A DNA stretch of 64,000 nucleotides from JBAOHV01 sp964450685 (GTDB lineage Bacteria > Actinomycetota > Acidimicrobiia > Acidimicrobiales > Microtrichaceae): contig CAYVDN010000001.1 of NCBI GenBank assembly GCA_964450685.1, positions 62,001 through 126,000 of the forward strand, given 5' to 3'. This document shows, piece by piece, positions 1 through 7,191 of the stretch. Numbering within the stretch: the stretch's first letter is position 1; each line of letters starts with the position of its first letter. A program made the translations under genes and the position numbers. The notes beneath the pieces were generated by a model. That model did not search any database. It worked only from the letters and a program-made list of their open reading frames with translations, and had not been told where the DNA came from.

Positions 1-1
1 G

Positions 2-577
2 CCCCGACCCTGGCCCGACGACACCCGCCTGGATCCCGAACTGATGGCCAACGGTGACCGTCGCAACGTGGTGGACCGCTACCGGTACTGGACCGTGGAG
101 GCCATACGCGACGATCTCGACAGCGACCCGTTCCCGCTCGAGGTGGCGATCGAGAACTGGGAGCACGACATGAACATCGGAACCGTCGTGAGAAATGCCA
201 ACGCGTTCGGGGTTCGTCGGGTTCACATCATCGGCCGCCGTCGCTGGAACCGCCGCGGCGCCATGGTCACCGACCGATATCTGCACGTCGATCATCATCC
301 GGACGTGGAGTCGTTGGTCGCCGCTGCCGAGAGTTCCGACCTGGAACTGGTCGGTATCGACAACCTGGAAGGCTCGGTTCCGATCGAATCCGTGCAGCTG
401 CCCCGTCGGAGTCTGCTGGTCCTGGGCCAGGAAGGACCGGGTCTGTCCGAGGCGGTCCGGGACCGGGTGAATGTGGTCTGTTCGATCACGATGTTCGGCT
501 CGACCCGTTCGATCAACGCAGGGGTTGCCTCGGGTATCGCCCTGCACACGTGGGTGCGACAACACGCGATCCCGTGA
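2..577 (+). CDS. SpoU/TrmH-family RNA 2'-O-methyltransferase (5' end probably outside window)
   Basis: A SAM-dependent ribose methyltransferase of the trefoil-knot SPOUT class that probably acts on tRNA or rRNA; the substrate cannot be read from sequence. Counting from the ATG at 44 (177 residues), the three SpoU motifs are present: NIGTVVRNANAFG (44-56), LVLGQEGPGLS (125-135), and SITMFGSTRSINAGVASGIA near 147-166. The frame stays open from 44 back to the window edge, and ordinary SpoU proteins carry about 20-60 residues before motif 1, so the true start may lie upstream. The csoR operator follows 13 bases after the stop. Confidence 0.85.
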   Translation, partial: PRPWPDDTRLDPELMANGDRRNVVDRYRYWTVEAIRDDLDSDPFPLEVAIENWEHDMNIGTVVRNANAFGVRRVHIIGRRRWNRRGAMVTDRYLHVDHHPDVESLVAAAESSDLELVGIDNLEGSVPIESVQLPRRSLLVLGQEGPGLSEAVRDRVNVVCSITMFGSTRSINAGVASGIALHTWVRQHAIP

Positions 578-590
578 TCTCCCACGTGGC

Positions 591-611
591 TATACCCTAC
601 TGGGGTATACT
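591..611 (+). promoter_or_regulatory. CsoR-type operator overlapping the csoR -10 box
   Basis: The palindrome TATACCC-N5-GGGTATA (591-597 and 603-609) has the G-tract architecture known for CsoR operators. Its right arm is shared with a -10-like hexamer TATACT at 606-611, only 6 bases before the csoR ATG at 618. There is no Shine-Dalgarno sequence, so the transcript is predicted leaderless and repressed when CsoR sits on this site. Autoregulation is inferred. Confidence 0.75.
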
Positions 612-617
612 CTCCCT

Positions 618-899
618 ATGCACGGCTACGACGACGACAAGGACGCATATCTCAAGCGGCTACGTCGGATTGAGGGTCAGGTGCGTGGCCTGCAGAGGAT
701 GATCGACGAGGACGAGTACTGCATCGATGTGATCACGCAGATCTCCGCGGCGAGCAAGGCGTTACAGAGTGTCGCCCTTGAATTGATGGACGACCACCTG
801 CAGCACTGCGTCGCTGCTGCGGCGAAGGGCGGCGGGCGCAAGGCGGACGAGAAGATCGCAGAGGCGAGCGCCGCAATACGGCGACTCGTAAAGTCCTGA
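618..899 (+). CDS. csoR: CsoR-family metal-sensing repressor
   Basis: A 93-residue DUF156/CsoR four-helix repressor, which in this family releases DNA on Cu(I) binding. The Cu(I) ligand set has exactly the CsoR spacing: Cys35, His60 and Cys64 (C-x24-H-x3-C). The N-terminal RLRRIEGQVRGLQRMI segment (residues 14-29) is the family hallmark. ATG 618 is chosen because it follows the operator/-10 element by 6 bases and yields the standard family length; the longer open frame from 471 runs through the upstream gene. No copper exporter or chaperone lies immediately downstream, so its regulon must be elsewhere or consist of the gene itself. Confidence 0.9.
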   Translation: MHGYDDDKDAYLKRLRRIEGQVRGLQRMIDEDEYCIDVITQISAASKALQSVALELMDDHLQHCVAAAAKGGGRKADEKIAEASAAIRRLVKS

Positions 900-966
900 A
901 GTCGGTCCGCTCCCGCTACCGTACCGGGATCTACCGTTCGTCGATCCCGACCCTTGGAGCAAGACC

Positions 967-1512
967 GTGAGCATCCGACGACTCTCCCGACTCCTGAGCA
1001 TGCTGGTGCTCGCCCTGGCGATGGTCGCGCTGGGCGCCGGAACTGCAGGTGCCCAGGACCCGGCCGCTACCCAGGATCCGGCGGTAGCAGCGGAGCCCAG
1101 CCCGCACCCTCCGCTTCCTGCTGACTCGGGTGCAGGGCGTCGTGTCGTCTACTCGGTGGGTCAGCAGCGGGTCTGGTGGGTCGAGGCCGACGGACGTGTC
1201 GTCAACTCCTACCTGGTCTCCGGCAAGGCCGGGACCCCGAACGTCGGGACATATCACGTGTACTCGCGTAGCCGGTACACCACGTCTGTGAACGGCAGCG
1301 CCCGGATGGAGTTCATGATCCGTTTCGCCCGGGGCCGTTCCGCCGCGATCGGCTTCCACTCGATCCCGGTCAACGGGAGGGGAGTGCCGCTCCAGAGCGA
1401 GGCTCAGCTGGGTACCCCGTTGTCGGCGGGTTGTGTTCGTCAGCGTTGGTGGGATGCCGCCGGACTCTGGGACTGGGCTCCGATCGGAACCCAGGTGAAC
1501 GTCGTCAAGTGA
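967..1512 (+). CDS. Secreted L,D-transpeptidase (YkuD domain)
   Basis: A 181-residue exported protein. Residues 1-29 form a signal peptide (Arg-rich start, Leu/Ala core, AGA-Q cleavage region) followed by a Pro/Ala linker to about residue 57. The YkuD domain (58-180) has the catalytic histidine at His131 and the nucleophile in SAGCVR (Ser153, Cys156, Arg158). Such enzymes make 3-3 peptidoglycan cross-links or anchor proteins to the wall outside the membrane. GTG 967 is preceded by GGAG at 955-958. It may also be a catalytically specialised wall-remodelling variant, since the domain is short. Confidence 0.82.
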   Translation: MSIRRLSRLLSMLVLALAMVALGAGTAGAQDPAATQDPAVAAEPSPHPPLPADSGAGRRVVYSVGQQRVWWVEADGRVVNSYLVSGKAGTPNVGTYHVYSRSRYTTSVNGSARMEFMIRFARGRSAAIGFHSIPVNGRGVPLQSEAQLGTPLSAGCVRQRWWDAAGLWDWAPIGTQVNVVK

Positions 1513-1522
1513 GCTCCTCCTG

Positions 1523-2308
1523 GTGAGCGCCCACGATCCGGTCGACATCTCGCACCTGTTCGACCTGCACGGGCAGGTCGCGATCGTGACCGGGGCCTCC
1601 TCCGGCCTGGGTGATCGGTTCGCCCGAGTGCTGCACGCAGCGGGCGCCCACGTGGTGGTTGCCGCCCGGCGAGGCGACCGCCTCGACGCGCTCGTGACAG
1701 ACCTCGGTGAACGGGCGAGCGCTGTGGTCGCCGATCTGTCCGTCAGGGACGACCGGGAGCGCCTCGTGGCGACGGCGGCTGAGGTGAACGGTGGCATCGA
1801 TGTACTCGTCAACAACGCTGGTGTGAGCGTTCCGACTCCGGCAGCCGACGAGTCAGTCGACAGGTTCGTGAGCTCTATCGACATCAACGTCGTCGCGCCG
1901 TTCCACCTGTGCCAGTTGGTCGGACGTTCGATGCTCGAACGGGGCGCCGGCAGCATCGTCAACATCGCGTCCATCCTCGGGCTGGTGGCGGCCGCACCCA
2001 TGAAGGACGTCGCCTACTGCTCGTCCAAGGGCGCGCTGGTCAACATGACCCGCCAGCTCGGCTGCGAATGGGGTCGCAAGGGGGTCCGCGTCAACGCTCT
2101 GGCTCCGGGGTGGTTCCCCTCGGAGATGACCCAGGCGGAGATGTTCGACGACGAACGGGGCGCCGACTTCGTGGCGCGCAACACGCCGATGGGCCGACCC
2201 GGGATGGTGTCGGAGCTCGACGGAGCGCTGCTGTTCCTGGCGGGGCCCGCCTCCAGCTACGTGACCGGGCAGGTGCTCGCCGTGGACGGTGGTTGGACCT
2301 CCCGCTGA
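1523..2308 (+). CDS. Short-chain dehydrogenase/reductase
   Basis: A 261-residue classical SDR. The Rossmann cofactor motif TGASSGLG is at 23-30, NNAGVS at 97-102, catalytic Ser150 and the YxxxK pair Tyr165/Lys169, and a C-terminal VTGQVLAVDGGW segment typical of FabG-like enzymes. Arg49-Arg50 after beta-2 (AARRG) suggests NADP(H) preference. The GTG start lies 11 bases after the transpeptidase stop, so co-transcription is likely. The substrate is unknown; FabG-like names would over-interpret. Confidence 0.85.
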   Translation: MSAHDPVDISHLFDLHGQVAIVTGASSGLGDRFARVLHAAGAHVVVAARRGDRLDALVTDLGERASAVVADLSVRDDRERLVATAAEVNGGIDVLVNNAGVSVPTPAADESVDRFVSSIDINVVAPFHLCQLVGRSMLERGAGSIVNIASILGLVAAAPMKDVAYCSSKGALVNMTRQLGCEWGRKGVRVNALAPGWFPSEMTQAEMFDDERGADFVARNTPMGRPGMVSELDGALLFLAGPASSYVTGQVLAVDGGWTSR

Positions 2309-2331
2309 CGATCGCACCAGCAGGAACTGGT

Positions 2332-2817
2332 TCAGCCCGCCACGGGCGAGCCGGCGAACGGCAGCGGATCACCCGGCTTGGGATACACGGGCTTGGACCA
2401 CGACATCATCTTGGCGAGGTTGTCGGTGATGGGCGTCCACGTCCGGGGGTCCCACCCGTCGGCCAGGCCGATGACGGACAGGTCCGTGCCGACGTGCACC
2501 AGGGCCGGGATCTCCTTGACGCCCAGGCCTTCGACAGCTGTGCGGTCCGGGTCGCAGAAGGTCAGGAAACGGTCGGTCCACGGACCTAGGAACTGACGGG
2601 CATCGTCCTCGGGGGCGGTGACCAGCCAGGCGACCCGACAGTCGGCGCCGACGATCTCACCCATCACCCGTCCTGCCGTCTCCAGGATCCAGGCGCTCTC
2701 GTAGGTGTACGGGTCGAGCACGACGGTGAGCAGGTGGAACATGGTCACCTGTTCGGACACGGTCAGCGGCTCGGCGCCGATTGGCTGGAGCTTCAGGTCA
2801 GCAGAGACGGTTGCCAC
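2332..2817 (-). CDS. Conserved hypothetical protein, possible thioredoxin fold
   Basis: A 161-residue cytosolic protein. The GTG start at 2817 is supported by TACCTT 7 bases upstream (a leaderless promoter) and by divergence from the gene starting at 2884. The second half (FCDPDRTAVEGLGVKEIPAL, then VHVGTDLSVIGLADGWDP) reads like the cis-Pro/strand/Gly region at the end of thioredoxin folds, but no CxxC is present. It is encoded convergently with the SDR. The thioredoxin-fold suggestion is weak. Confidence 0.6.
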   Translation of the reverse strand: MATVSADLKLQPIGAEPLTVSEQVTMFHLLTVVLDPYTYESAWILETAGRVMGEIVGADCRVAWLVTAPEDDARQFLGPWTDRFLTFCDPDRTAVEGLGVKEIPALVHVGTDLSVIGLADGWDPRTWTPITDNLAKMMSWSKPVYPKPGDPLPFAGSPVAG

Positions 2818-2824
2818 GGCTCGA

Positions 2825-2830
2825 AAGGTA
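2825..2830 (-). promoter_or_regulatory. Leaderless -10 (TACCTT, N7, GTG)
   Basis: On the minus strand TACCTT sits 7 bases before the GTG at 2817, with no ribosome-binding site between. It forms a divergent pair with the plus-strand site at 2871. Confidence 0.5.
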
Positions 2831-2870
2831 GCGCGCGGGGACCCCGGGGGGCAGATCCGGGGCGCCCACC

Positions 2871-2876
2871 TACACT
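2871..2876 (+). promoter_or_regulatory. Leaderless -10 (TACACT, N7, GTG)
   Basis: TACACT lies 7 bases before the GTG at 2884. The spacing predicts transcription starting on or next to the start codon. Confidence 0.5.
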
Positions 2877-2883
2877 CGCTGTC

Positions 2884-3744
2884 GTGCACCCGATCGAGCG
2901 ACTTCGCTACGTTGCCCGCTCCCACGGGGCGCCCCCGGAGGTGCTCGCCAGGGAGTCGGCCACAGCGCTCGGAGCGTTCCGCGACGACCCGGCCGGAATG
3001 CTGGCAGCCTGTCGACGAATCCTCGCCCGCCAGCCGACGTGCGGGCCCCTGTGGTGGCTCTGTGCCCGGATGCTCTGTGCCGCGGACCCGATGGTCGAGG
3101 CACGTCTGGCCGTCGGAGAGCTCGAGGGGGACCCGACCGGGGCATCCCTGGCCGCGTCGCTGCCCGACGACGCCTCTGTGGCGGTGGTCGGGTGGCCCGG
3201 GCAGTCGTCGGCAGCCCTGCGCAGAAGGGGGGACATCGAAGTACTCCTCGTGGACGTGGCCGGTGAGTCCTACGACGCCGTCGAGCAACTGGGCAGGCTC
3301 GACGTGGAAGCCATGGCGGTGCCCGCCCGCGGAGTCGCCGCGGCCGTCGACTCGGCGGACCTGGTCCTGATCGAGTCGCTCGCCGCCGGCCCGGACGCTG
3401 CCCTCGTACCCGCCGGGTCACGTGCGGCGGCGGTCATCGCACGCGACCTCGGCACCGACGTGTGGCTCGTCGCCGGCGCGGGGCGCCTCCTACCGCGAGC
3501 GATGTTCGACGCACTCGTCCGCTCGTGGGAAGCGTGCACCGACCTGCTCGCAGCCGAGGAGGAGACCCTCGCACTCGGACTCACAGACCTCGTCGCCGGC
3601 GTAGGTGGCGTCGTGACGCTGGAGGAAGCGGTCCGGTACACCGACTGTCCGGTGACCCCCGAGCTGTTCAGCCTCGCCGGCTTACGCCGGGTACTGTCCG
3701 GGGGATGGTCAGCGAAGCAGGTGAGGCAGGGGCAGGCGCGATAG
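2884..3744 (+). CDS. Hypothetical protein with eIF-2B-alpha-like C-terminal half
   Basis: A 286-residue protein; the GTG start is fixed by the leaderless promoter element. The N-terminal 90 residues are helical with Trp/Cys-rich WWLCARMLC. From about residue 150 the order of features (DLVLIESLAAGPDAALVPAG, then a helix, then TDVWLVAGAGRLLP) matches the nucleotide-sugar-type domain of eIF-2B/MtnA-like proteins, in which a GADAV-type segment is followed by AxxAK and VPVYVxA. The function is not known; a role in translation should not be assumed. The 3' end overlaps the next gene by 40 bases. Confidence 0.65.
   Translation: MHPIERLRYVARSHGAPPEVLARESATALGAFRDDPAGMLAACRRILARQPTCGPLWWLCARMLCAADPMVEARLAVGELEGDPTGASLAASLPDDASVAVVGWPGQSSAALRRRGDIEVLLVDVAGESYDAVEQLGRLDVEAMAVPARGVAAAVDSADLVLIESLAAGPDAALVPAGSRAAAVIARDLGTDVWLVAGAGRLLPRAMFDALVRSWEACTDLLAAEEETLALGLTDLVAGVGGVVTLEEAVRYTDCPVTPELFSLAGLRRVLSGGWSAKQVRQGQAR
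3692..3697 (+). promoter_or_regulatory. Leaderless -10 inside upstream gene (TACTGT, N7, ATG)
   Basis: TACTGT lies 7 bases before ATG 3705, inside the last codons of the preceding gene. It suggests the hydrolase has its own promoter despite the overlap. Confidence 0.45.
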
Positions 3745-4418
3745 TCGAGTTCCCATCGAACGGTACGACGGGGTCGGGATACTTCGCCCCCGCAGCGGGA
3801 GGGTCCGGCCCCGGTCTGATCGTCATCCAGGAGTGGTGGGGGCTGGTACCCCACATCCGCGACGTCGTCGACCGCTTCGCCGCGGCGGGATTCTCCGCCC
3901 TGGCGCCGGACCTCTACCGGGGCGAGACCACGGTCGAGCCCGACGAGGCAGGCAAGCTGATGATGGCGCTCAACCTCGATCAGGCCGCCAAGGACATGTC
4001 CGGCGCGATCACGTACCTCCAGTCATCTGACGCGGTGACATCGAACGGCGTCGGTGTGGTCGGCTTCTGCATGGGTGGCGGACTCGCGATGATGCTTGCC
4101 GCGCAGCAACCGGACGATGTCGTTGCGTGCGCCCCGTTCTACGGTCTGATCCCGTGGGAGCAAGCCGAGCCTGATTGGTCCCGGGTGGCAGCTCCCGTCC
4201 GCGGCCATTTCGCCGAACTCGATGGCTTCTTCGGCCCGGACAAGGCCCGCGACCTGGAGGCGAAGCTCCAGGGGCTGGGCAAGGACGCGAGCTTCCGGAT
4301 ACACCCCGGCGTGGACCACGCCTTCTTCAACGACACCCGTCCCGAGGTGTACGACGCGGACGCGGCCGATGCAGCCTGGGCTGACACGGTCGAGTTCTTC
4401 CGCACCTCGATCCGCTGA
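3705..4418 (+). CDS. Dienelactone hydrolase family protein
   Basis: A 237-residue alpha/beta hydrolase. The cysteine nucleophile is in GFCMGG (Cys122), with Asp173 (AELDGFF) and His205 (VDHAFF) completing a Cys-Asp-His triad, and Glu43 in the QEWWG motif that in this family interacts with the nucleophile. Known members open dienelactones in chlorocatechol breakdown, but many housekeeping paralogs exist and no catechol pathway gene is nearby, so the substrate is open. The gene overlaps the preceding one by 40 bases. Confidence 0.88.
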   Translation: MVSEAGEAGAGAIVEFPSNGTTGSGYFAPAAGGSGPGLIVIQEWWGLVPHIRDVVDRFAAAGFSALAPDLYRGETTVEPDEAGKLMMALNLDQAAKDMSGAITYLQSSDAVTSNGVGVVGFCMGGGLAMMLAAQQPDDVVACAPFYGLIPWEQAEPDWSRVAAPVRGHFAELDGFFGPDKARDLEAKLQGLGKDASFRIHPGVDHAFFNDTRPEVYDADAADAAWADTVEFFRTSIR

Positions 4419-4435
4419 ACGGCCCGGTCGCTCGG

Positions 4436-5566
4436 ATGCATGTCCTCGTGATCACGAACGACCTGCCCCCGCGGGTCGGCGGCATCCAGTACTACGTGGA
4501 CCAGCTCGCACGCGGGCTGGTCGCAGCCGGTGACGAGGTGACCCTGTACGGCTCGACCTCTCCGGGCTGGGAGGACTTCGACTCGTCGGCGCCCTATCGA
4601 GTTGTGCGTGAACCCACCCATACGCTCCTGCCCACACCGACAGTCGCTCGTCATGCGCTGGCGCTAATCGAACGCCATGAACCCGACGTGGTGGTCTTCG
4701 GTGCTGCGTTCCCCCTGGGGCTGCTCGGTCGGCGGATCCGCGCACGGACGGGCATCCCCTACGTCGGATTCACCCACGGCCTGGAGGTTTCGACGGTCCG
4801 GGCGCCGGGGGGTTCGCGTCTCCTGCGAGCGGTCGGTCGGGACGCCTCGGCGATCACATTCGTGTCGCGCTGGTGTCGCGACCTGCTCCAACCTGCGTTC
4901 GGGCCCGGGCCGCGCTACGAGCTGCTGCCACCAGCGGTGGACCCCGCCTTCCACCCAGGTGTGGACGGCTCGAAGATCAGGGATCGTCACGGGTTCGGGG
5001 ACGACCCGGTGGTGGTGTGCGTGTCCCGCCTCGTCGAGAGAAAAGGCCAGGACCAACTGATCGCCGCGCTGCCCGAGTTGCGCAGACGGGTTCCCGGCGC
5101 CCGACTCCTGTTGGTCGGGGGAGGGAGCCACCAGCTGGAGCTGACCGAGCTGGCCCGCCGCTACGACGTGTCCGAGTGGGTACACCTGACGGGTGAGGTC
5201 GACGAAGCGGAGCTGCCGGCGCACTACGCGGCTGGAGACGTCTTCGCCATGCCGTGCCGCGAGCGTCGACGCGGACTCGAGGTCGAGGCGTTCGGCATCG
5301 TCTTCATCCAGGCACAGGCGATCGGACGGCCGGTGGTGGCGGGGAACATCGGAGGGGTGCCCGATGCGCTCGACGTCGGTCGCACCGGACTCCTCGTCGA
5401 CGGGACCTCCGTGACCGAGGTGACCGATGCCGTCGCCTCGTTGCTCGGCGACCCGGACCGGGCCACCGAGATGGGTGACGCAGGCGCAAGGTTCGTGGCC
5501 GACGGGTTCACCTGGGACCACCGCACCGACGAACTGCGAGCGCTGCTCGCCGACGTCGTCGGCTGA
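4436..5566 (+). CDS. GT4 glycosyltransferase, PimB'-like mannosyltransferase
   Basis: A 376-residue GT-B enzyme. The N-terminal acceptor domain begins MHVLVITNDLPPRVGGIQ with the Gly-Gly loop; the nucleotide-sugar domain has VSRLVERKGQDQLI (about 198-211) and AGNIGGVPDAL. In actinobacteria the closest architecture is PimB', which adds the second mannose to phosphatidylinositol mannoside from GDP-mannose on the inner membrane face. One oddity is that the EX7E element reads EAFGIVFIQ, so the second Glu is Gln. It ends in a bidirectional terminator with the convergent neighbour. Confidence 0.78.
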   Translation: MHVLVITNDLPPRVGGIQYYVDQLARGLVAAGDEVTLYGSTSPGWEDFDSSAPYRVVREPTHTLLPTPTVARHALALIERHEPDVVVFGAAFPLGLLGRRIRARTGIPYVGFTHGLEVSTVRAPGGSRLLRAVGRDASAITFVSRWCRDLLQPAFGPGPRYELLPPAVDPAFHPGVDGSKIRDRHGFGDDPVVVCVSRLVERKGQDQLIAALPELRRRVPGARLLLVGGGSHQLELTELARRYDVSEWVHLTGEVDEAELPAHYAAGDVFAMPCRERRRGLEVEAFGIVFIQAQAIGRPVVAGNIGGVPDALDVGRTGLLVDGTSVTEVTDAVASLLGDPDRATEMGDAGARFVADGFTWDHRTDELRALLADVVG

Positions 5567-5578
5567 GCGAAATCGATT

Positions 5579-5607
5579 CGGCCGGACCTGGGAGACGTGT
5601 CCGGCCG
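5579..5607. terminator. Bidirectional hairpin between convergent genes
   Basis: A perfect 9-bp stem, CGGCCGGAC (5579-5587) with GTCCGGCCG (5599-5607), encloses an 11-base loop in the 44 bases between two convergent stop codons. No U-tract follows, which is common in GC-rich actinobacteria. Confidence 0.65.
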
Positions 5608-5610
5608 GGA

Positions 5611-6612
5611 TCAGAAGCGTCGGGTGAGCCAGTCGACGATCAGGTCGTTGACCTCCTCGGGGCACTCGTTGTGCACCCAGTGGCCAGCCCTGGCGATGGT
5701 GTGCATCTCCAGGTCCGAGCATCGTTCTCCCATCCTGGCCGCCAACGACGGGGGTAGTGCCGGGTCCCACTCGGCACAGATCATCAGAGTCGGCAGCGTG
5801 AGGTGCTCGACTCCCACCGTCGGGTAGCGCTCGGCGTTGTCGTCGATGTTGCGATACCAGTTGATCCCGCCTCGGAAGCCGCTCCGGCTGAACGCAGCGG
5901 AGTAGACGTCGAGGTCCTCGTCCGAGAGCAGCCGTTCACCCATCTCCGGGACTCCCGCCAGGTCGATGAAGGGGTTGAAGGTGGATCCGCTCTTGCGGGC
6001 GACGCCCCTGGCTTCCAGTAACGCCGGGTCGACGCCGCCTCTCGTCAACTTCGAGAAGACCAGCCGGGGGTCGGTGTCGAGCACCGACTCTGCCACCCCT
6101 GGTTCCTGGAACCACAGCATGTACATCGCCTCGGGGTCGTCCCCGAACATCGCCCGCAGGAACTCGGTTCCGGGGAACGGCGTGTACGGCGTGCACACCC
6201 CGACCACACCCGCGCAGCGCTGCGGGAACAACACCGGCATCGCCCACGCCACGAAACCACCCCAGTCGTGGCCGACGAACACCGCACTGTCGATCTCGAG
6301 GGCGTCGAGCAGGTCGGCGAGGTCACCCGCGAGGTTTCCCAGGCCGTAGGCCGTGATGTCCTCGGGCGCGGTCGTGTCGCCATAGCCGCGCTGGTCGGGT
6401 GCGATCGCCCGGAACCCTGCATCCGCTACCGCACGCATCTGGTCACGCCATGTGTAGGCGAGGTCGGGGAATCCGTGACAGAACACGACGGGCGGTAGGT
6501 CCTGACCGTTGCCGGCTTCGTGGACCGACATCCGGATCGGAGTCTTGGGCGACCCGGCCGGCTGGTTCGACCCCGAGAGGGTGTGATGCACGGGCAGCGG
6601 GAAGCTGGTCAT
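5611..6612 (-). CDS. Alpha/beta hydrolase, epoxide-hydrolase-like
   Basis: A 333-residue enzyme. HGFPD (46-50) supplies the oxyanion loop, GHDWGG (115-120) presents Asp116 as nucleophile rather than Ser, and the catalytic His is in the C-terminal AGHWVHNECP. An Asp nucleophile plus HGxP is the signature of epoxide hydrolases and haloalkane dehalogenases; the ring-opening tyrosines in the cap are plausible (YRNI region). ATG 6612 is preceded by TACCTT at 6 bases. A longer in-frame extension to 6693 is unlikely. Confidence 0.82.
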   Translation of the reverse strand: MTSFPLPVHHTLSGSNQPAGSPKTPIRMSVHEAGNGQDLPPVVFCHGFPDLAYTWRDQMRAVADAGFRAIAPDQRGYGDTTAPEDITAYGLGNLAGDLADLLDALEIDSAVFVGHDWGGFVAWAMPVLFPQRCAGVVGVCTPYTPFPGTEFLRAMFGDDPEAMYMLWFQEPGVAESVLDTDPRLVFSKLTRGGVDPALLEARGVARKSGSTFNPFIDLAGVPEMGERLLSDEDLDVYSAAFSRSGFRGGINWYRNIDDNAERYPTVGVEHLTLPTLMICAEWDPALPPSLAARMGERCSDLEMHTIARAGHWVHNECPEEVNDLIVDWLTRRF

Positions 6613-6618
6613 GGCGAC

Positions 6619-6624
6619 AAGGTA
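6619..6624 (-). promoter_or_regulatory. Leaderless -10 (TACCTT, N6, ATG)
   Basis: The minus-strand hexamer TACCTT lies 6 bases before ATG 6612; no Shine-Dalgarno is visible. Confidence 0.45.
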
Positions 6625-6667
6625 GACGCGGGCTTCCGTCGGACGAGTTGAAACCGGGTCCCGACCG

Positions 6668-7132
6668 TCAGCCGAATATACGGTCGGGGTCACCCCAGAG
6701 ACTGGCGACCCACCGGGAGATGTCGTCGCCGTAGAGGATGCTGATCGTCGTGAAGGTGATCAGCAGGGCACCCATGATCAGCCACGTGTGCAGCGGGATG
6801 GACCCCTCTTCGGGGACTCCGGGGATCTTGCGGCGGATCAACAGGATCGTGCGTTCCGCCCATGCGAACGGAAGCAGGGTGAGGCCGATGATTATCAGCA
6901 GCCAGCCCGGGCCGGGGAGCGGGAGGGCGGCGATACCGATGCCGATGACGAAGAAGCCGGCGATGGCTCGGAGTAGGCGCAGAACGACATGACGTTCGGC
7001 TTGTTCGACCGTCTCTTCACGTCGCCCGGTACGGAACTCGGCTTCCACCGCTGCCGCGCCGAGTCGGTCGACGAAGCGGCTCTCGCTGCTCCCGTCACCC
7101 TGGGTCGGCTTGTTCGGTTCTTCGCCAGCCAT
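6668..7132 (-). CDS. PGPGW-motif transmembrane protein
   Basis: A 154-residue membrane protein. A charged N-terminal region (1-50) is followed by a helical pair around the conserved LPLPGPGWLLIIIGLTLLPF segment (about 75-94) and a third hydrophobic segment (WLIMGALLITFTTISILYG, about 120-138). The PGPGW family is widespread in actinobacteria and has no established function. A minus-strand CATACT 6 bases before the ATG could be its leaderless promoter. Confidence 0.8.
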   Translation of the reverse strand: MAGEEPNKPTQGDGSSESRFVDRLGAAAVEAEFRTGRREETVEQAERHVVLRLLRAIAGFFVIGIGIAALPLPGPGWLLIIIGLTLLPFAWAERTILLIRRKIPGVPEEGSIPLHTWLIMGALLITFTTISILYGDDISRWVASLWGDPDRIFG

Positions 7133-7191
7133 CTGTCAAGTATGGCTGCGCTCTCCCGTTGAGGGCCCGCGCTGCGCTAGACCTATCGGCC

